Of a stretch of 64,000 bases of DNA, positions 27,850 through 38,500 are shown one piece after another. A program made the translations under genes and the position numbers. How positions within the stretch are numbered: position 1 is the first letter of the stretch; each line of letters opens with the position of its first letter. Source of the stretch: Chitinophaga eiseniae (GTDB lineage Bacteria; Bacteroidota; Bacteroidia; Chitinophagales; Chitinophagaceae); assembly GCF_012641265.1 (NCBI RefSeq), contig NZ_JABAHZ010000009.1, positions 62,001-126,000 on the forward strand, written 5' to 3'. The notes beneath the pieces were generated by a model, which was not told where the DNA came from, ran no database searches, and saw nothing but the letters and a program-made list of their open reading frames with translations.

Positions 27850-28716
27850 TTATTTCTTTTTCTTACCGGAAAAGAACCGCAGTATCTTACTCACTACTTT
27901 ATCGTTTGACCCCAGCATGCCTTTGATTTCCGTATAAACAGCCACCATGGTATTGTCCAGCTTCACCATAAATTTCTTTTTCTCTTCCCCGGGGCGTACC
28001 ATGTAGTGGGTAGCTCTGCGGAAGGGCTGGGCTTCTTCGGTATAATAATACAAAGCGATAGACCTTCTGTGACGATCTTCCGGGCAGGTAGTAGGTTCCG
28101 GGTGTCCATGGTAGGAATCGGCATCTGTATTAAAAATCACGCAGCGATTAAAAACCGGCAGCACTTTCTTTTCGCAGGCCTTCATCTGGGTATCCCACAG
28201 TTCCAGTTTTCCGCCCCACTCTTCCACCCAATCCGGGTTGAGATACACGAGCACGTTTACCCGGCGTTGCCAGTGGCGATGGTGCGGGTGCACGGTGAAA
28301 TCGGCATGGATGTTCAGGTAACCTCCCCGCTTGGACTGATGTATGCCACCTCCTTCCAGGAGATCATCTTTCTTCAGGTCTTTTATACCGGTCAGCTTAC
28401 TGAGAAACTCCAGGAATTCCGGGGAATTCAGCTCATTGATGGTCCGCTTGATAGCGGTGGGCAACAGATCGAGTTTATTCAACCCGGCTTTGTTTTCATT
28501 GTAGTGAACATAGTTGATCCATCCATCTTCCTCATTTAATTTATCAAACTCCTGGGAGCATGTAGTTAATACATCCGGGTTCAGGAAATTTTCTAATACA
28601 ATATGAGGATAAGGACTGGCCCCCTGGTAATCTTTACTTAATGTAGGGAGCTGACTATTCCAATGATCATAATCGAATAATTGCGTGTTTTCCGCTGTTT
28701 CAGTGATAGTTTGCAC
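27850..28716 (-). CDS. 2-oxoglutarate/Fe(II)-dependent oxygenase, prolyl-4-hydroxylase-like
   Basis: 288 residues with a GTG start (the only reasonable in-frame start before the conserved core). The double-stranded beta-helix core has the iron ligands His137 and Asp139 in NIHADF, the distal His at 203 or 205 in YHGHPEP, and the 2-oxoglutarate Arg in the HRRSIALYYY block. Members hydroxylate proteins, peptides or small molecules. Neighbours give no substrate hint. The tail is very basic (FSGKKKK). Confidence 0.85.
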   Translation of the reverse strand: MQTITETAENTQLFDYDHWNSQLPTLSKDYQGASPYPHIVLENFLNPDVLTTCSQEFDKLNEEDGWINYVHYNENKAGLNKLDLLPTAIKRTINELNSPEFLEFLSKLTGIKDLKKDDLLEGGGIHQSKRGGYLNIHADFTVHPHHRHWQRRVNVLVYLNPDWVEEWGGKLELWDTQMKACEKKVLPVFNRCVIFNTDADSYHGHPEPTTCPEDRHRRSIALYYYTEEAQPFRRATHYMVRPGEEKKKFMVKLDNTMVAVYTEIKGMLGSNDKVVSKILRFFSGKKKK

Positions 28717-28817
28717 TTCTTGAGTTTTTAGGCATGACCTTCAAAGGAGCCATAAATATAATGTAAATATTATTTGTTTAGGCAAGGGGGTTGTCAAAAT
28801 ATTTTCTACCCGCGCAA

Positions 28818-28870
28818 AACAGCCCTGGGCCGGGTTACGCCAGAGGCAATTACCCAGCTCCAGGGCTGTT
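28818..28870 (-). terminator. Probable hairpin terminator downstream of the large secreted protein gene
   Basis: An 11-bp outer inverted repeat (AACAGCCCTGG at 28818-28828, CCAGGGCTGTT at 28860-28870) encloses a GGGT/ACCC inner pairing. On the minus strand it is followed by TTTTGCG, a weak U-run. It lies 55 bases after the stop codon of the 28925-31198 gene. Confidence 0.55.
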
Positions 28871-28924
28871 AGCCCTAAGAGGTCGCTAAAATTATCGGCT
28901 ATATGGTAGTATGCTTATATTCCA

Positions 28925-31198
28925 TCAATAACCACGCGCTCTCAACAGTCGCGCTAACAGCTGCCGCCCCGAACCATCGCGGTTGGATTGATATAAATTC
29001 CAGCTATTGGCATTTATGGCTTCCAGGTGAAACGACTTTGAAGGATCTGCCAGCTCCGTTTTCACCCAGCGGGGAAAGGCATTAGCCGCCCTGGCATCTT
29101 CCCAGGTTCTGATCGTCTTAAAAATGGCGTCTTTCTGCGGGCAGCTCTCCACATCTTTCTGGTTCAGGTACAGGCTGTAGGTGGTACCTACACCCACGGA
29201 AATAGCCTGTATATGCTCGTATTGGGCCACGGTTGAATGTGCCTTAATTGGGAAGTTGCCGCCCATTCCTACCGGGAAAAAGTTGGCATAAGTAACGTCC
29301 CGCAGGTCTTTACCCTGGCTGGTAGTACTTCCCCACTCCCGGGTATCGGCATCGTACAGGTTCTTTCCACCACCTACATTCCAGATACTCTGATAGTGCC
29401 AGGAACCTTCCGACAGGGTAGCTCCTGTAAAGCGGATGGAGGGAAGTCCCAGTTTGGCCGCCCGCTCAAACATTCCGCGGAAGAAACGTTTGGTGGAATA
29501 ATAACCATGCCCGTTGTTAAACAAAAACTCCTGGCCATCAAAATCATAATATCCCAGGCCATTGAGCGCGCAAACATCTGCATAGTGGGCCGCAATTTCA
29601 TCCTGCAACTGCATATTTGGAATAATACCATCGTAGCCATAGTTTACCGTCACCTGGAGTTTATACACGGTATCGCGTACTTTATGACTGGCGGCCTGGG
29701 TATTCCAATAGCCGCGTTTCACGTTCAGCAATCTATAAGGCGCCTTGTCAGACACGCCCAGGTAATGGATTAATTCCTTCCCGATTTTGATCATATTCAA
29801 ATTGGCGCAATGTCCTTCCCAGCTGGCAATTTCTTCCAGGTATTTAGGATCATCTACCACAATGATGGTATCGGAGGGACTAAGATCCGCCATCAGCAAG
29901 CGCCGTTGCTGGTAACACAGGCTATCGCTTGGCACAGGACTGGCATCCAGGGTGCCCGGCGCCAGTGAATTCGTGATCGTTGTTCTGCCTATGGTAATAC
30001 CGTGCTTTGCGGCCATCTCTGAAAACGTTTTGTGCGACACATTACCGGCGGTTAGATGGATAGGATGTTTCTCAAAATTCTTTCCATCGATATAACCGTT
30101 ATTACCACGATCCGGCCTTAAAAAACCCTGATCATATAAGCTGATGGTTTTGAAGCCCAGCCTGGATGTATAGGATATAATGCTATCATACAGGTGGCCA
30201 CTGGTAATAGCATCAGGCACATAAGCAGCCGGGTCTTTTACCCATCTCCCATTAATAGTAGGATAAGGTAAGCGCTCTGCCTTTACGATCTGTTGCACCA
30301 CATCCAGCAGGGCAGTGCTGTCCGGACTACCCCACAAAGCAATGGAAGAGCCGATATAATCTACACCCGGCAATGGCTGCACCTGTATATGGTTGGGGAT
30401 ATTGGCCGCCATATGTGGGATCAGCGAATAATTTACCTCTCTTTCAAAAGACCGGTCCCGCGACTGGTAAGCAATGGAAATTCTGCCCTTTGCGTCTACA
30501 CTGGCTGCGTTGCCATACATGATCCGGTAATAAGGTTCCTTGTGGGCATAAAATGCAACGTCACTCACGCCATCGCCTCCCAGGCTAAATACCTGTCCTT
30601 CATGCAGGCTATCGGGTAAGGGAAAACGTTTAGCATCGGGTGAATGAATGATATATTGAAACGGGGCTGCATCGGCGATGGTGGCTGCTGTTCCGCCAAG
30701 TGTATTGTCGTTTAAAGCCAACATGCCTATGGCGTAGTTCACGGCGCTACTGGTATCCCGGCTTACGCCGATGATTTCGCCCAGCAGGTTGGTAATATTG
30801 GTGTGATAGGCGCCCCATTCAATGGCATCAATACCATTCCGCGGTGCAAGGGATTGCAGGGTGAGCTTAAAATATTTTTCCTGCGGGAGAATGGAAACCC
30901 TGGCCACTGAGCCGTTGGCGTAACTAAGTAACAAGGTTTTACTGCCCTTGTTGTAGGTAGCTTTTATGGGTTGATAATATGCTTTTTGCTGGGTGCTATA
31001 AAGGCTTAACAAGGGAGAAGGGTTGTCGGACGGGCTGAATTCCCTGTTAGGCTTTACCGTGGTATTCTTCATACTGGTAATCCATCCTTTACCATCAATG
31101 TGAATTTTAAAATAGGCGGTATTAAAATCACTTTGTGCCATCAGGCTGGAAGTAAGCGTACATGCTGTAACGAGTGCAATAATTTTTTTTATGACCAT
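28925..31198 (-). CDS. Large secreted protein of unknown function, possible glycosidase-like TIM barrel
   Basis: 757 residues from the ATG giving MVIKKIIALV, which yields a signal peptide ending SLMAQ. The first ~300 residues look like beta-rich modules. The central and C-terminal parts have alternating helix/strand character with barrel-like motifs (TISLYDQGFLRPDRG, NGLGYYDFDGQEF, GLPSIRFTGATLSEG). The acidic YYDFDGQEF segment and aromatic-rich loops are suggestive of a carbohydrate-active barrel of the alpha-galactosidase type, but I cannot assign a family. It stands alone between terminators, downstream of a SusCD operon on the same strand. Confidence 0.6.
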   Translation of the reverse strand: MVIKKIIALVTACTLTSSLMAQSDFNTAYFKIHIDGKGWITSMKNTTVKPNREFSPSDNPSPLLSLYSTQQKAYYQPIKATYNKGSKTLLLSYANGSVARVSILPQEKYFKLTLQSLAPRNGIDAIEWGAYHTNITNLLGEIIGVSRDTSSAVNYAIGMLALNDNTLGGTAATIADAAPFQYIIHSPDAKRFPLPDSLHEGQVFSLGGDGVSDVAFYAHKEPYYRIMYGNAASVDAKGRISIAYQSRDRSFEREVNYSLIPHMAANIPNHIQVQPLPGVDYIGSSIALWGSPDSTALLDVVQQIVKAERLPYPTINGRWVKDPAAYVPDAITSGHLYDSIISYTSRLGFKTISLYDQGFLRPDRGNNGYIDGKNFEKHPIHLTAGNVSHKTFSEMAAKHGITIGRTTITNSLAPGTLDASPVPSDSLCYQQRRLLMADLSPSDTIIVVDDPKYLEEIASWEGHCANLNMIKIGKELIHYLGVSDKAPYRLLNVKRGYWNTQAASHKVRDTVYKLQVTVNYGYDGIIPNMQLQDEIAAHYADVCALNGLGYYDFDGQEFLFNNGHGYYSTKRFFRGMFERAAKLGLPSIRFTGATLSEGSWHYQSIWNVGGGKNLYDADTREWGSTTSQGKDLRDVTYANFFPVGMGGNFPIKAHSTVAQYEHIQAISVGVGTTYSLYLNQKDVESCPQKDAIFKTIRTWEDARAANAFPRWVKTELADPSKSFHLEAINANSWNLYQSNRDGSGRQLLARLLRARGY

Positions 31199-31287
31199 TG
31201 CGTAAAAATAGGAATGAAAACAGGGGAATTGCAGTGTAAAATTATCCAATTCCTATGTTTTATTTGCACATAGTGACTTGATAAAAA

Positions 31288-31316
31288 GACAGGAGCTGCA
31301 AGCAGCAGCTCCTGTC
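31288..31316 (-). terminator. Terminator of the second SusCD operon
   Basis: A perfect 12-bp inverted repeat (31288-31299 and 31305-31316) with a five-base loop, followed on the minus strand by TTTTTAT. It lies 17 bases after the stop codon of the DUF4998 gene and separates the operon from the large secreted protein gene. Confidence 0.9.
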
Positions 31317-31332
31317 AACAAAGCATCTCCTT

Positions 31333-32406
31333 TTACTTCATCGAAAAGGTTTCATCAAATGAAGTCCGGTGGGTTGCTCCTGGTTGGTTCATCCAATACT
31401 TTACCTGTAAAGTACGGGTGTTGGGGTCAAATTTATTGATGCCCGAAGGGTCCAGCTCGGCGGACCTTCCGTTGGATGAAGGTTGCCCGTATTTATTGAC
31501 GACGCTGATTACGCGGTAGTTGTTATCCAGGGTAAATACCACGCCAAACGATCCATAGTAGGAACCGTTGCCACCACTCAGAATCTTGTGATACACATCG
31601 TTCGTCTGGTCATTGTCAACCAGCTCCAGTTGTGTGGCTCCCGTGGGCCGCAGCGTTACATTCCAGGGATAGGCGCCTGTCAGGGAGGCATTGGTATGAT
31701 CAATCATCTGGCCCGTGCAGGTATACTTAGCGGCGACGAGGTTTACCGGCAGCGTTAGCGAGGCATAGAACGTATCGATCCCCATGGCAGGAACATAGGC
31801 TGTTTTCAACTGAACGGCTCCCAGCAATTTGGCAGCATCCTTCAGGGTATCCTGGAATGCGCTCTGGGAAAGGTATTTCACTGACCCGGCAGGCCCGGAA
31901 GCCGCAGCATATCCAACCGTTGTATACTTACAGCTGGTATCTACCGAAGCAAAGTTCAGTATAAAACCCGCCTGGCTGTTGGAGATGGTCATCCGCCTGG
32001 CAGGCAGGTTACTTTCATAAGTCTGCCCCAGGCTGCTGCCCGTGATAACGGCCGATCCGGGCGTGGATGGATTCCCCGCTTTATCGTAGGCCACCACCTC
32101 AAATGCATACTCGCCTTCCGGGAGGTTAGGCACTATTACCTTTCGTATCAAACTATCTGTGGCCGGTACTTCCAGGCTGCTGCCGCGATTATTCCAATAA
32201 ATAACAAACCGGGTGATATTGGGGTCTTTCGACCGGGTGAATTGCAGCTCCACCCTTCCCCTGCCGGGATGCGCTTCCAGGTTGGTGGGCACACCAGTAT
32301 AAAAGATCTCCCCGCCGGCCAGGTAAGGCGCATATTCATGATCCATTTTTGTACATGCACCCAATCCTGTTACCGTCAGCAATAGGGCATACATAATATT
32401 CTTCAT
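31333..32406 (-). CDS. DUF4998 domain-containing lipoprotein
   Basis: 357 residues with a lipobox (GLGAC near residue 18), so probably an outer-membrane lipoprotein. The N-terminal half matches the DUF4998 pattern (IFYTGVPTNLEAHPGRGRVELQF and PNLPEGEYAFEVVAYDKAGNPS, a fibronectin-like fold); the C-terminal half is a beta-rich domain. Such proteins are the usual last gene of SusC-SusD-DUF4959 operons and are thought to be surface glycan-binding proteins. Thirty bases after the DUF4959 gene. Confidence 0.8.
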   Translation of the reverse strand: MKNIMYALLLTVTGLGACTKMDHEYAPYLAGGEIFYTGVPTNLEAHPGRGRVELQFTRSKDPNITRFVIYWNNRGSSLEVPATDSLIRKVIVPNLPEGEYAFEVVAYDKAGNPSTPGSAVITGSSLGQTYESNLPARRMTISNSQAGFILNFASVDTSCKYTTVGYAAASGPAGSVKYLSQSAFQDTLKDAAKLLGAVQLKTAYVPAMGIDTFYASLTLPVNLVAAKYTCTGQMIDHTNASLTGAYPWNVTLRPTGATQLELVDNDQTNDVYHKILSGGNGSYYGSFGVVFTLDNNYRVISVVNKYGQPSSNGRSAELDPSGINKFDPNTRTLQVKYWMNQPGATHRTSFDETFSMK

Positions 32407-32436
32407 AATGATTTTTTTAAATGCTACCGGATATGA

Positions 32437-33645
32437 TTACTTATAGTCTCCCATGAACTTGATAGACGCCATTTCCAATCCTTGTCCACCGGAAAAGTTT
32501 TGGAGGATCACCAGCCGGAAATAACGCATCGTAACTGCCGGCAGCGGGAAAATAAATTCTGATCCATTATCCACTACTGCGTTGTCGGCGCTGTTGAGCT
32601 GTCCATAGGGAAGGCCAGAGGGCTTCACCAGTTCATACACCCCTCCTATCTGCGTCCAGGTGCCATCGAGCGCACCGTTGGGATTGGGGTTCATGCTGCC
32701 ATATACCTTAAAGAATCGCAGGGTGCCGTTCCTGAATTCTGCGCCACCATTCTGCCGCATCCAGTACCGGAAGCGGCTTAATACTACCGGACGTCCAAAA
32801 TCTATGGTCACACGGGCAGGTACAGAGTCGTTGGGACCGGTTCCTCCATAAAATGCCCAGTCACCCGCACTATATGAATTGGAGAGTGGTACGCTCAGAT
32901 CAGAGCCGCAACAGGCCTTCTGATCTCCGGGCAGTAACAACGCCTTCATCTTTGTACGGTCGAGTTCCTGTTCATTCATCGACGTCACCTTGGCCCACAC
33001 TGTATCGGATACATTTCCCCACCGGTCCCGTACAAAGGCGCCAAACTTCCTTTCCTTTGCGGAAAATCCCCTGACGGAAAAATTACCGGAGGTATCCTTG
33101 GTATAGTTGGTGTAAATATATTCTGGTTTTCCAATCGTATCTACCAATGTCACCACCCCGATATCGGCGCCGGTAACATTCCTGAACTGGATATTTGCGC
33201 CCCCGAAATCAGCTACAATCTGTAAAGAGGATTTAACCGTGAGGTAAGGAGGCGTTTGTGGGTGTACGATCACGTCTACAGGGTCTGACTTTACTTCACT
33301 GCGACTAACGGCACGCAAGGTCACCTTATACTCTCCCGCTTTTTCAAATCCCAGTACCGTTAGTGTATCCGTATAATAGGAAGCCTTTACCTGTTGCTGT
33401 GCCTTTTGATTAATCATATAATCGGCCTGTACATACAATATTTCCGGATCAGCGGGGATGTTGTACGTGATGAGGGCGCCGCCGGGGAAATTATTCACCT
33501 GTACATTTGTTACCACAGGAGGTTTCTTATCGCTCTTGTAGATGGGTTCCAGGTTGGTACCGGTTTGTTTCTGGCAGGAATAAAGACCTACGGCAACGAT
33601 CACCGCGGTTACTGCCGTTATATAGAGGAATAATTGTTTCTTCAT
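32437..33645 (-). CDS. DUF4959/DUF5000-type surface lipoprotein with discoidin-like C-terminus
   Basis: 402 residues, lipobox VGLYSC near residue 24. An N-terminal DUF4959-like domain (about 40-130, PPVVTNVQVNNFPGGALITY), a DUF5126-like middle (about 135-230) and a C-terminal DUF5000/F5-8-type galactose-binding-like domain (about 250-400, VTIDFGRPVVLSRFRYWMRQ). Probably a surface glycan-binding protein of the operon, presenting ligand to SusCD. A CC pair occurs in GDQKACCGSD. Start and stop are tightly spaced to both neighbours. Confidence 0.85.
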   Translation of the reverse strand: MKKQLFLYITAVTAVIVAVGLYSCQKQTGTNLEPIYKSDKKPPVVTNVQVNNFPGGALITYNIPADPEILYVQADYMINQKAQQQVKASYYTDTLTVLGFEKAGEYKVTLRAVSRSEVKSDPVDVIVHPQTPPYLTVKSSLQIVADFGGANIQFRNVTGADIGVVTLVDTIGKPEYIYTNYTKDTSGNFSVRGFSAKERKFGAFVRDRWGNVSDTVWAKVTSMNEQELDRTKMKALLLPGDQKACCGSDLSVPLSNSYSAGDWAFYGGTGPNDSVPARVTIDFGRPVVLSRFRYWMRQNGGAEFRNGTLRFFKVYGSMNPNPNGALDGTWTQIGGVYELVKPSGLPYGQLNSADNAVVDNGSEFIFPLPAVTMRYFRLVILQNFSGGQGLEMASIKFMGDYK

Positions 33646-33675
33646 TTCTTTTTAGTTTAATGGATCCCAGATAGA

Positions 33676-35574
33676 CTACCACAGGGGGTTTTGAACAAGA
33701 TTAGGATTTACATACAGGTTATACTCCTTGATAGGCGCCAGGAAATCCCTATAGGTATTATGCGGCTGGTAAATGGATCTTACTTTGTAGAATGCGGCGG
33801 GTGTGCTTTGCGTAACATCCCAACCGGTAACAGGTCTGTTCATAAGATCCAGTCGTTTCCAGCGGCGCATATTCCAATAATTCTCTCCTTCAAAAATAAA
33901 TTCAATCATGGTTTCCTGTTGGATGATACTCCTCAATCCATCGCGGGTAGTAGGCTTAGCTGCATTCCTGGAATGGGCGGCCCATGATTGTACTACGCCA
34001 TCCAATCCTGCCCGGCCCCGTACGGCATCAATATATTGATACGCTTTCGCCGATGGTCCTTCTGATTCATTGAGCGCTTCCGCGTACATCAGGTAGAGTG
34101 CACTTAAACGGATGGCGGGCCAGGTATAGGCATCTGCGGTATAGGACCCTCCATCACCGGATGTTTTCCAGCTAACCAGTTTTTTGGGCCAGTAACCGGT
34201 AAAGGAATACCTCGACAATGAATTGGCGGAAGAAGAGCCCCACATGGTATTTATATACAGCAGGTTGTCTTCATTGGGTCGCTGCTTCATAAAATAGGAG
34301 GACCCGTCAAACGCCAGGTCGGCATAGTAACGATACTCCCTGTTCACGTTAAAGGAAGAAGTGGTATAATTAGGTTTTAAGATGCTGCGCATCCCAACCG
34401 GGATGGTGACTAACTTCGTATAGCGGTTGGCGTAATCCCAGTCAATATCTTCGTCGATGGGTACGCCATTGCCGGTATAGAATATTTCACAGGCATTCAT
34501 GTTAGCCGCCCATAAGGAATAGGTATAGGAATAAACATCGTTCCGGGGCGCGCACTCCCGTTGTAATTCTGAAGTCGTGGACTGGGGAAAACCCCATATG
34601 CATTCCTGGTTCCAGTCGTCCGTAATCGCGCACCGGATATCCATACATTTTTTAGTCGTATCTCCAATATTATTGAGATCAAAAGGTTTCTCAAAATGAT
34701 ATAGCTCGAACCCGGCGCTGTTGGCTGCTGTAATAGCTTCCTGGCAGGCCGCTGCCGCCTTTTGCCACTTCGATACATCCGCGGTGGTATTTACCAGTGC
34801 CTGGCCATCTTTATTCTTCAATCCTGCATAGTCTGCATTACCGTTAAAAAGCGGGCTTGCGTTCAATGTCAGTGCATATGCTTTAATAGCGAGGGCAATG
34901 GGCGTGGTAATACGTCCCAGCTCTTCCCGCTGGTTAGTGATGGAGGGTGGCAGGTCGGGCACTGCCTCATTCACCAACTGCGCAATATAGTTGGCTACGT
35001 CATCAACCGATTCCCGTTTTACCTTCACCGCTTCTACATCGGCTGATACCGGGATGTTCTGTTTCATAATGGGAATGGGGCCATACATCCGCATCATCAG
35101 GAAATGGTAATAGGCCTTCAACACTTTCACTTCGGCTACCCATCTTTTTCTTTCCACTTCCGTCATATCAGGCACCTTACCAATATTCTCCAGGAATATG
35201 TTACAGGTGCGCATGCCGGCGTACATGGCCACGCCCCCATTGTCGCCATCCCAGTAGTTGGCGATGGGTTTTACGATGTTCTGATAATCGTAGCAGAGCT
35301 GCATAATTCCTTCCGGTATACCAGGCGCCTGGGAACCCGGATAGGGTGTAGCAATTTCCCGTGATCCCAGGAAAGTATAATTCTCTGATACACTACCTAA
35401 CTTAGGCAGGTAGGAATAGCAGGTAAAAAGATACTTTTTGGCAGTGGCGCGCATCTGGAAAGCCTGATCCAGCGTGGCTACATTGTCCGGAATAACATCC
35501 AGGAATTTTTTACAGGCACTACCGCAAAGGATGATCATTCCCAGCAGCATTATCTTTATAGTCTTCATACTCAT
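33676..35574 (-). CDS. susD: SusD/RagB family outer-membrane lipoprotein
   Basis: 632 residues, larger than the first SusD. Lipobox near ILCGSAC. Contains SusD hallmarks such as LKAYYHFLMMRMYGPIPIMKQ and, at the C-terminus, IRLSALYLMYAEALNE and EFIFEGENYWNMRRWKRLD. The ATG lies 20 bases after the SusC stop; a second in-frame ATG two codons on would give MKTIKIM. Forms the lid of the preceding SusC transporter. Ligand unknown, since the operon has no glycoside hydrolase. Confidence 0.93.
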   Translation of the reverse strand: MSMKTIKIMLLGMIILCGSACKKFLDVIPDNVATLDQAFQMRATAKKYLFTCYSYLPKLGSVSENYTFLGSREIATPYPGSQAPGIPEGIMQLCYDYQNIVKPIANYWDGDNGGVAMYAGMRTCNIFLENIGKVPDMTEVERKRWVAEVKVLKAYYHFLMMRMYGPIPIMKQNIPVSADVEAVKVKRESVDDVANYIAQLVNEAVPDLPPSITNQREELGRITTPIALAIKAYALTLNASPLFNGNADYAGLKNKDGQALVNTTADVSKWQKAAAACQEAITAANSAGFELYHFEKPFDLNNIGDTTKKCMDIRCAITDDWNQECIWGFPQSTTSELQRECAPRNDVYSYTYSLWAANMNACEIFYTGNGVPIDEDIDWDYANRYTKLVTIPVGMRSILKPNYTTSSFNVNREYRYYADLAFDGSSYFMKQRPNEDNLLYINTMWGSSSANSLSRYSFTGYWPKKLVSWKTSGDGGSYTADAYTWPAIRLSALYLMYAEALNESEGPSAKAYQYIDAVRGRAGLDGVVQSWAAHSRNAAKPTTRDGLRSIIQQETMIEFIFEGENYWNMRRWKRLDLMNRPVTGWDVTQSTPAAFYKVRSIYQPHNTYRDFLAPIKEYNLYVNPNLVQNPLW

Positions 35575-35594
35575 TTTTTTTCTGTTGCTTATTG

Positions 35595-38500
35595 CTATTT
35601 AAATGAACAGGTCACACCCGCGTTAAACACCCGTTGAATAGGGTATCCCAAACCATTTCCACCCATTTCCACATCCCAGAGGTGAAACTTGCTGAAAGTG
35701 AAAAGGTTGGTCCCATTCAGGTAAAACCGGGCGTTGGTAAGACGTAATCTTTTCATCATGGGGGTGGGCAATGTATACCCGATTTCTACAGATTTAATGC
35801 GGAGCAGGGCGCCATTTCTCATAAACCAGGTGCTGGTTTGGTTGTTATTGTCGATAAGACTGGTGCTGAGCCTGGGCCACAGTGCATAGATATTCTGGTT
35901 GTCTTCACTCCAGTGGTTATCTGCCCATACCTTCAACAGCTGGCGTTGATCGTCAATAAATGGAGAAGTAGCCTTGGAATCGATCCAGAATGATTCCCGG
36001 CCTAATCCCTGGAAGAAAATGTTGAAGTCGAAACGATCATAACCGGAGGATATACCAAATCCATACACGATTTCAGGAGTAGTAGGGAAACCGATAGGCG
36101 CCATATCCAGCTCACTGATTTGTCCGTCGCCATTCACATCGCGGTACTTAATATCTCCTCCGCCATATATACCGAAGTTTTGCTTAGGTGCGTTCTTCGC
36201 GTCCAGGTCATCCACAAACAGTCTTTCTGCGATGTATCCCCATTGCTGTCCGAGGGAGTGCCCTACGTGTGATTTATTCTTTTCAGGATAGGCCGGTTCT
36301 TCATACACATCAAAGCGACTGGTGGCATAGGTAAAATTGGCCATGGCCTTGGCCCACCACTTTTTGGTGATCTGGTGGGAGTAGTCCAGCGCGATATCTA
36401 TACCGTGCGCAGAAGCTTTACCCACGTTGGCGCTTAGTCCGGCCGACAACCCCATAGTAGTGGGAATGGAGGTACGGGGCATCAGGATGTTCGATCTTTT
36501 TTCGGTATATACATCTACTTCCAGGTTCAAACGATCGAAGAAAGAGGCTTCGAATCCTACGTTCGTTTTTGCCGCCTGCTCCCAGGTAATGTCATTGTTG
36601 GCATACCGGGAAATATCGATACCAGAAAGATTGTAATCTTTCAGTGTACCGAAGGTCATTCCTCTCTTGCTGCTGTTCATGTCTACATTAGACAAATAAA
36701 AGAACCTATCGTCGGGACTACCGATTGCATCGTTACCTACCAGGCCATAGGTAGCTCTTAATTTCAACTTGGTGACTACATCCTTCAGGTTATCCCAGTA
36801 TTTTTCATTGGATACCGTATACGCCACGCCTGCTGATGGGAAAAAGCCGAAGCGATGCGTTTTATAAAACCGCTCCGACCCGTTGTAGCCGAAGTTGAAT
36901 TCTGCCGCATACCGGTTATCATACAGGTAAGTGGCACGTCCGGACAGGCCCACATTCCTGAAAGGAAGCGAGTTTTGTAAACTACCGGCGTTTCCGGTAA
37001 GGCTGTTTTTCGCGATGCCTACCAGGGTACCACTCACGCCATGCACTTTATTAAACGTTCTGCGATAGTCCAGCGCCAGCTCACCGTAGAAATCGGACGA
37101 CAGCGTTTTATCGCCTTCTGAATAGTTGAGATATTCCGTGCCGGCGGGGGCCTGCGACTGGCCTGCTTCCTGGTTGACCGCTTTCAGGGAGTACCCCTTG
37201 GTCATATAGTCGTAATTATAGGCTACATAATAAAAAGGATTATACTGCCTGGAGACAGAGAAGTAGGCGTTGCGCTGGATATTCACCAATCCACGCGCCG
37301 ATAGTCCTTCTGTGATGAAAGACAACTTCTGGTTGAGCGCCAGTTGCGCATTGATGGCCGACCGGTTAAACTGTTTATATCCTTTTTGCAGATCTGCGTA
37401 AGGATTATTATACTTTCCATCGGCGGAATTACCAAACATGATATGTCTTACATACTTTGTTTCCTCGGTAGGTTGGTAGTAGGCCGGAAACAATACAGGA
37501 TTCGATTGCATGATCTGGTTGTACACATCCGTTCCTCCATTGACAGGACCGGAATAGTCGTCGAAACTCCCGGAGATACGCACAATCATTTCGGTAGAAG
37601 GTGTCAGGTTGACATTAACGTTGCTCCTGATAGAATAGGATTTGAGTTTGGAGTTGCTGTTGAAATTACTCTTCTTGTCCACCTTCAGTATTCCGTTATC
37701 CAGGTTCATAGCCCCGGCTACATAATAACGGGCTACTTTTCCGCCACCATTTACCGACAGGTTGTAACGTTGGTTGAGTGCGGAGTTACGCAACAGCATT
37801 TTCTGCCAGTCAGTTGCCGGGTATATTACCGGATCGACACCATTCTTAGTATTTTCAATTTTATCTTTCGGGTATAGCAGTCCTCCGAGAGGGTTCCGGG
37901 TCAGCACGGCTTCATTGGCCAGTTCCATATAGGTAATAGGATCTGCCAGTTGTACATTTTGTGTAGAGCGGGAAACGGAATTTTCCGCTCTGAATGATAC
38001 CGTTGCTGCGCCTTCCTTACCTTCTTTAGTGGTAATCAATATAATGCCATTAGCGCCTTTAGATCCATACAGTGCGGTGGCGGTGGCGTCTTTCATAATG
38101 GAAAAGCTTGCGATATCGTCCACTTGCAGGCGTGCGAGGTCTGTGCTGGTGGCTTCAATATTGTCGATGAGGATCAGGGGTGATTTCCGGTAGCCAAAGG
38201 TAGTGACCCCTCTCACGAAGAAATCGGCATTATCAAATCCCGGTTCACCACTACGCTGGTAGGCGATGATGCCGGCCAGCTTTCCTGCTAAGGCGTTGGT
38301 GAGGTTGCTGCTGGGAATTTTCAGCTCAGAGGGTTTGATAGAAGTTACCGCGCCTACTACCTCTGTTTTCTTTTGCCTGCCCTGCGCTACCACAACTACT
38401 TCATCTACTTTAGACTCCAGGTGCTTCAGTATGATACGCAGCGGGCTGGTAGAATGTACCGTTACGTCCAGGGATTCATACCCGATAAATGATACGGTCA

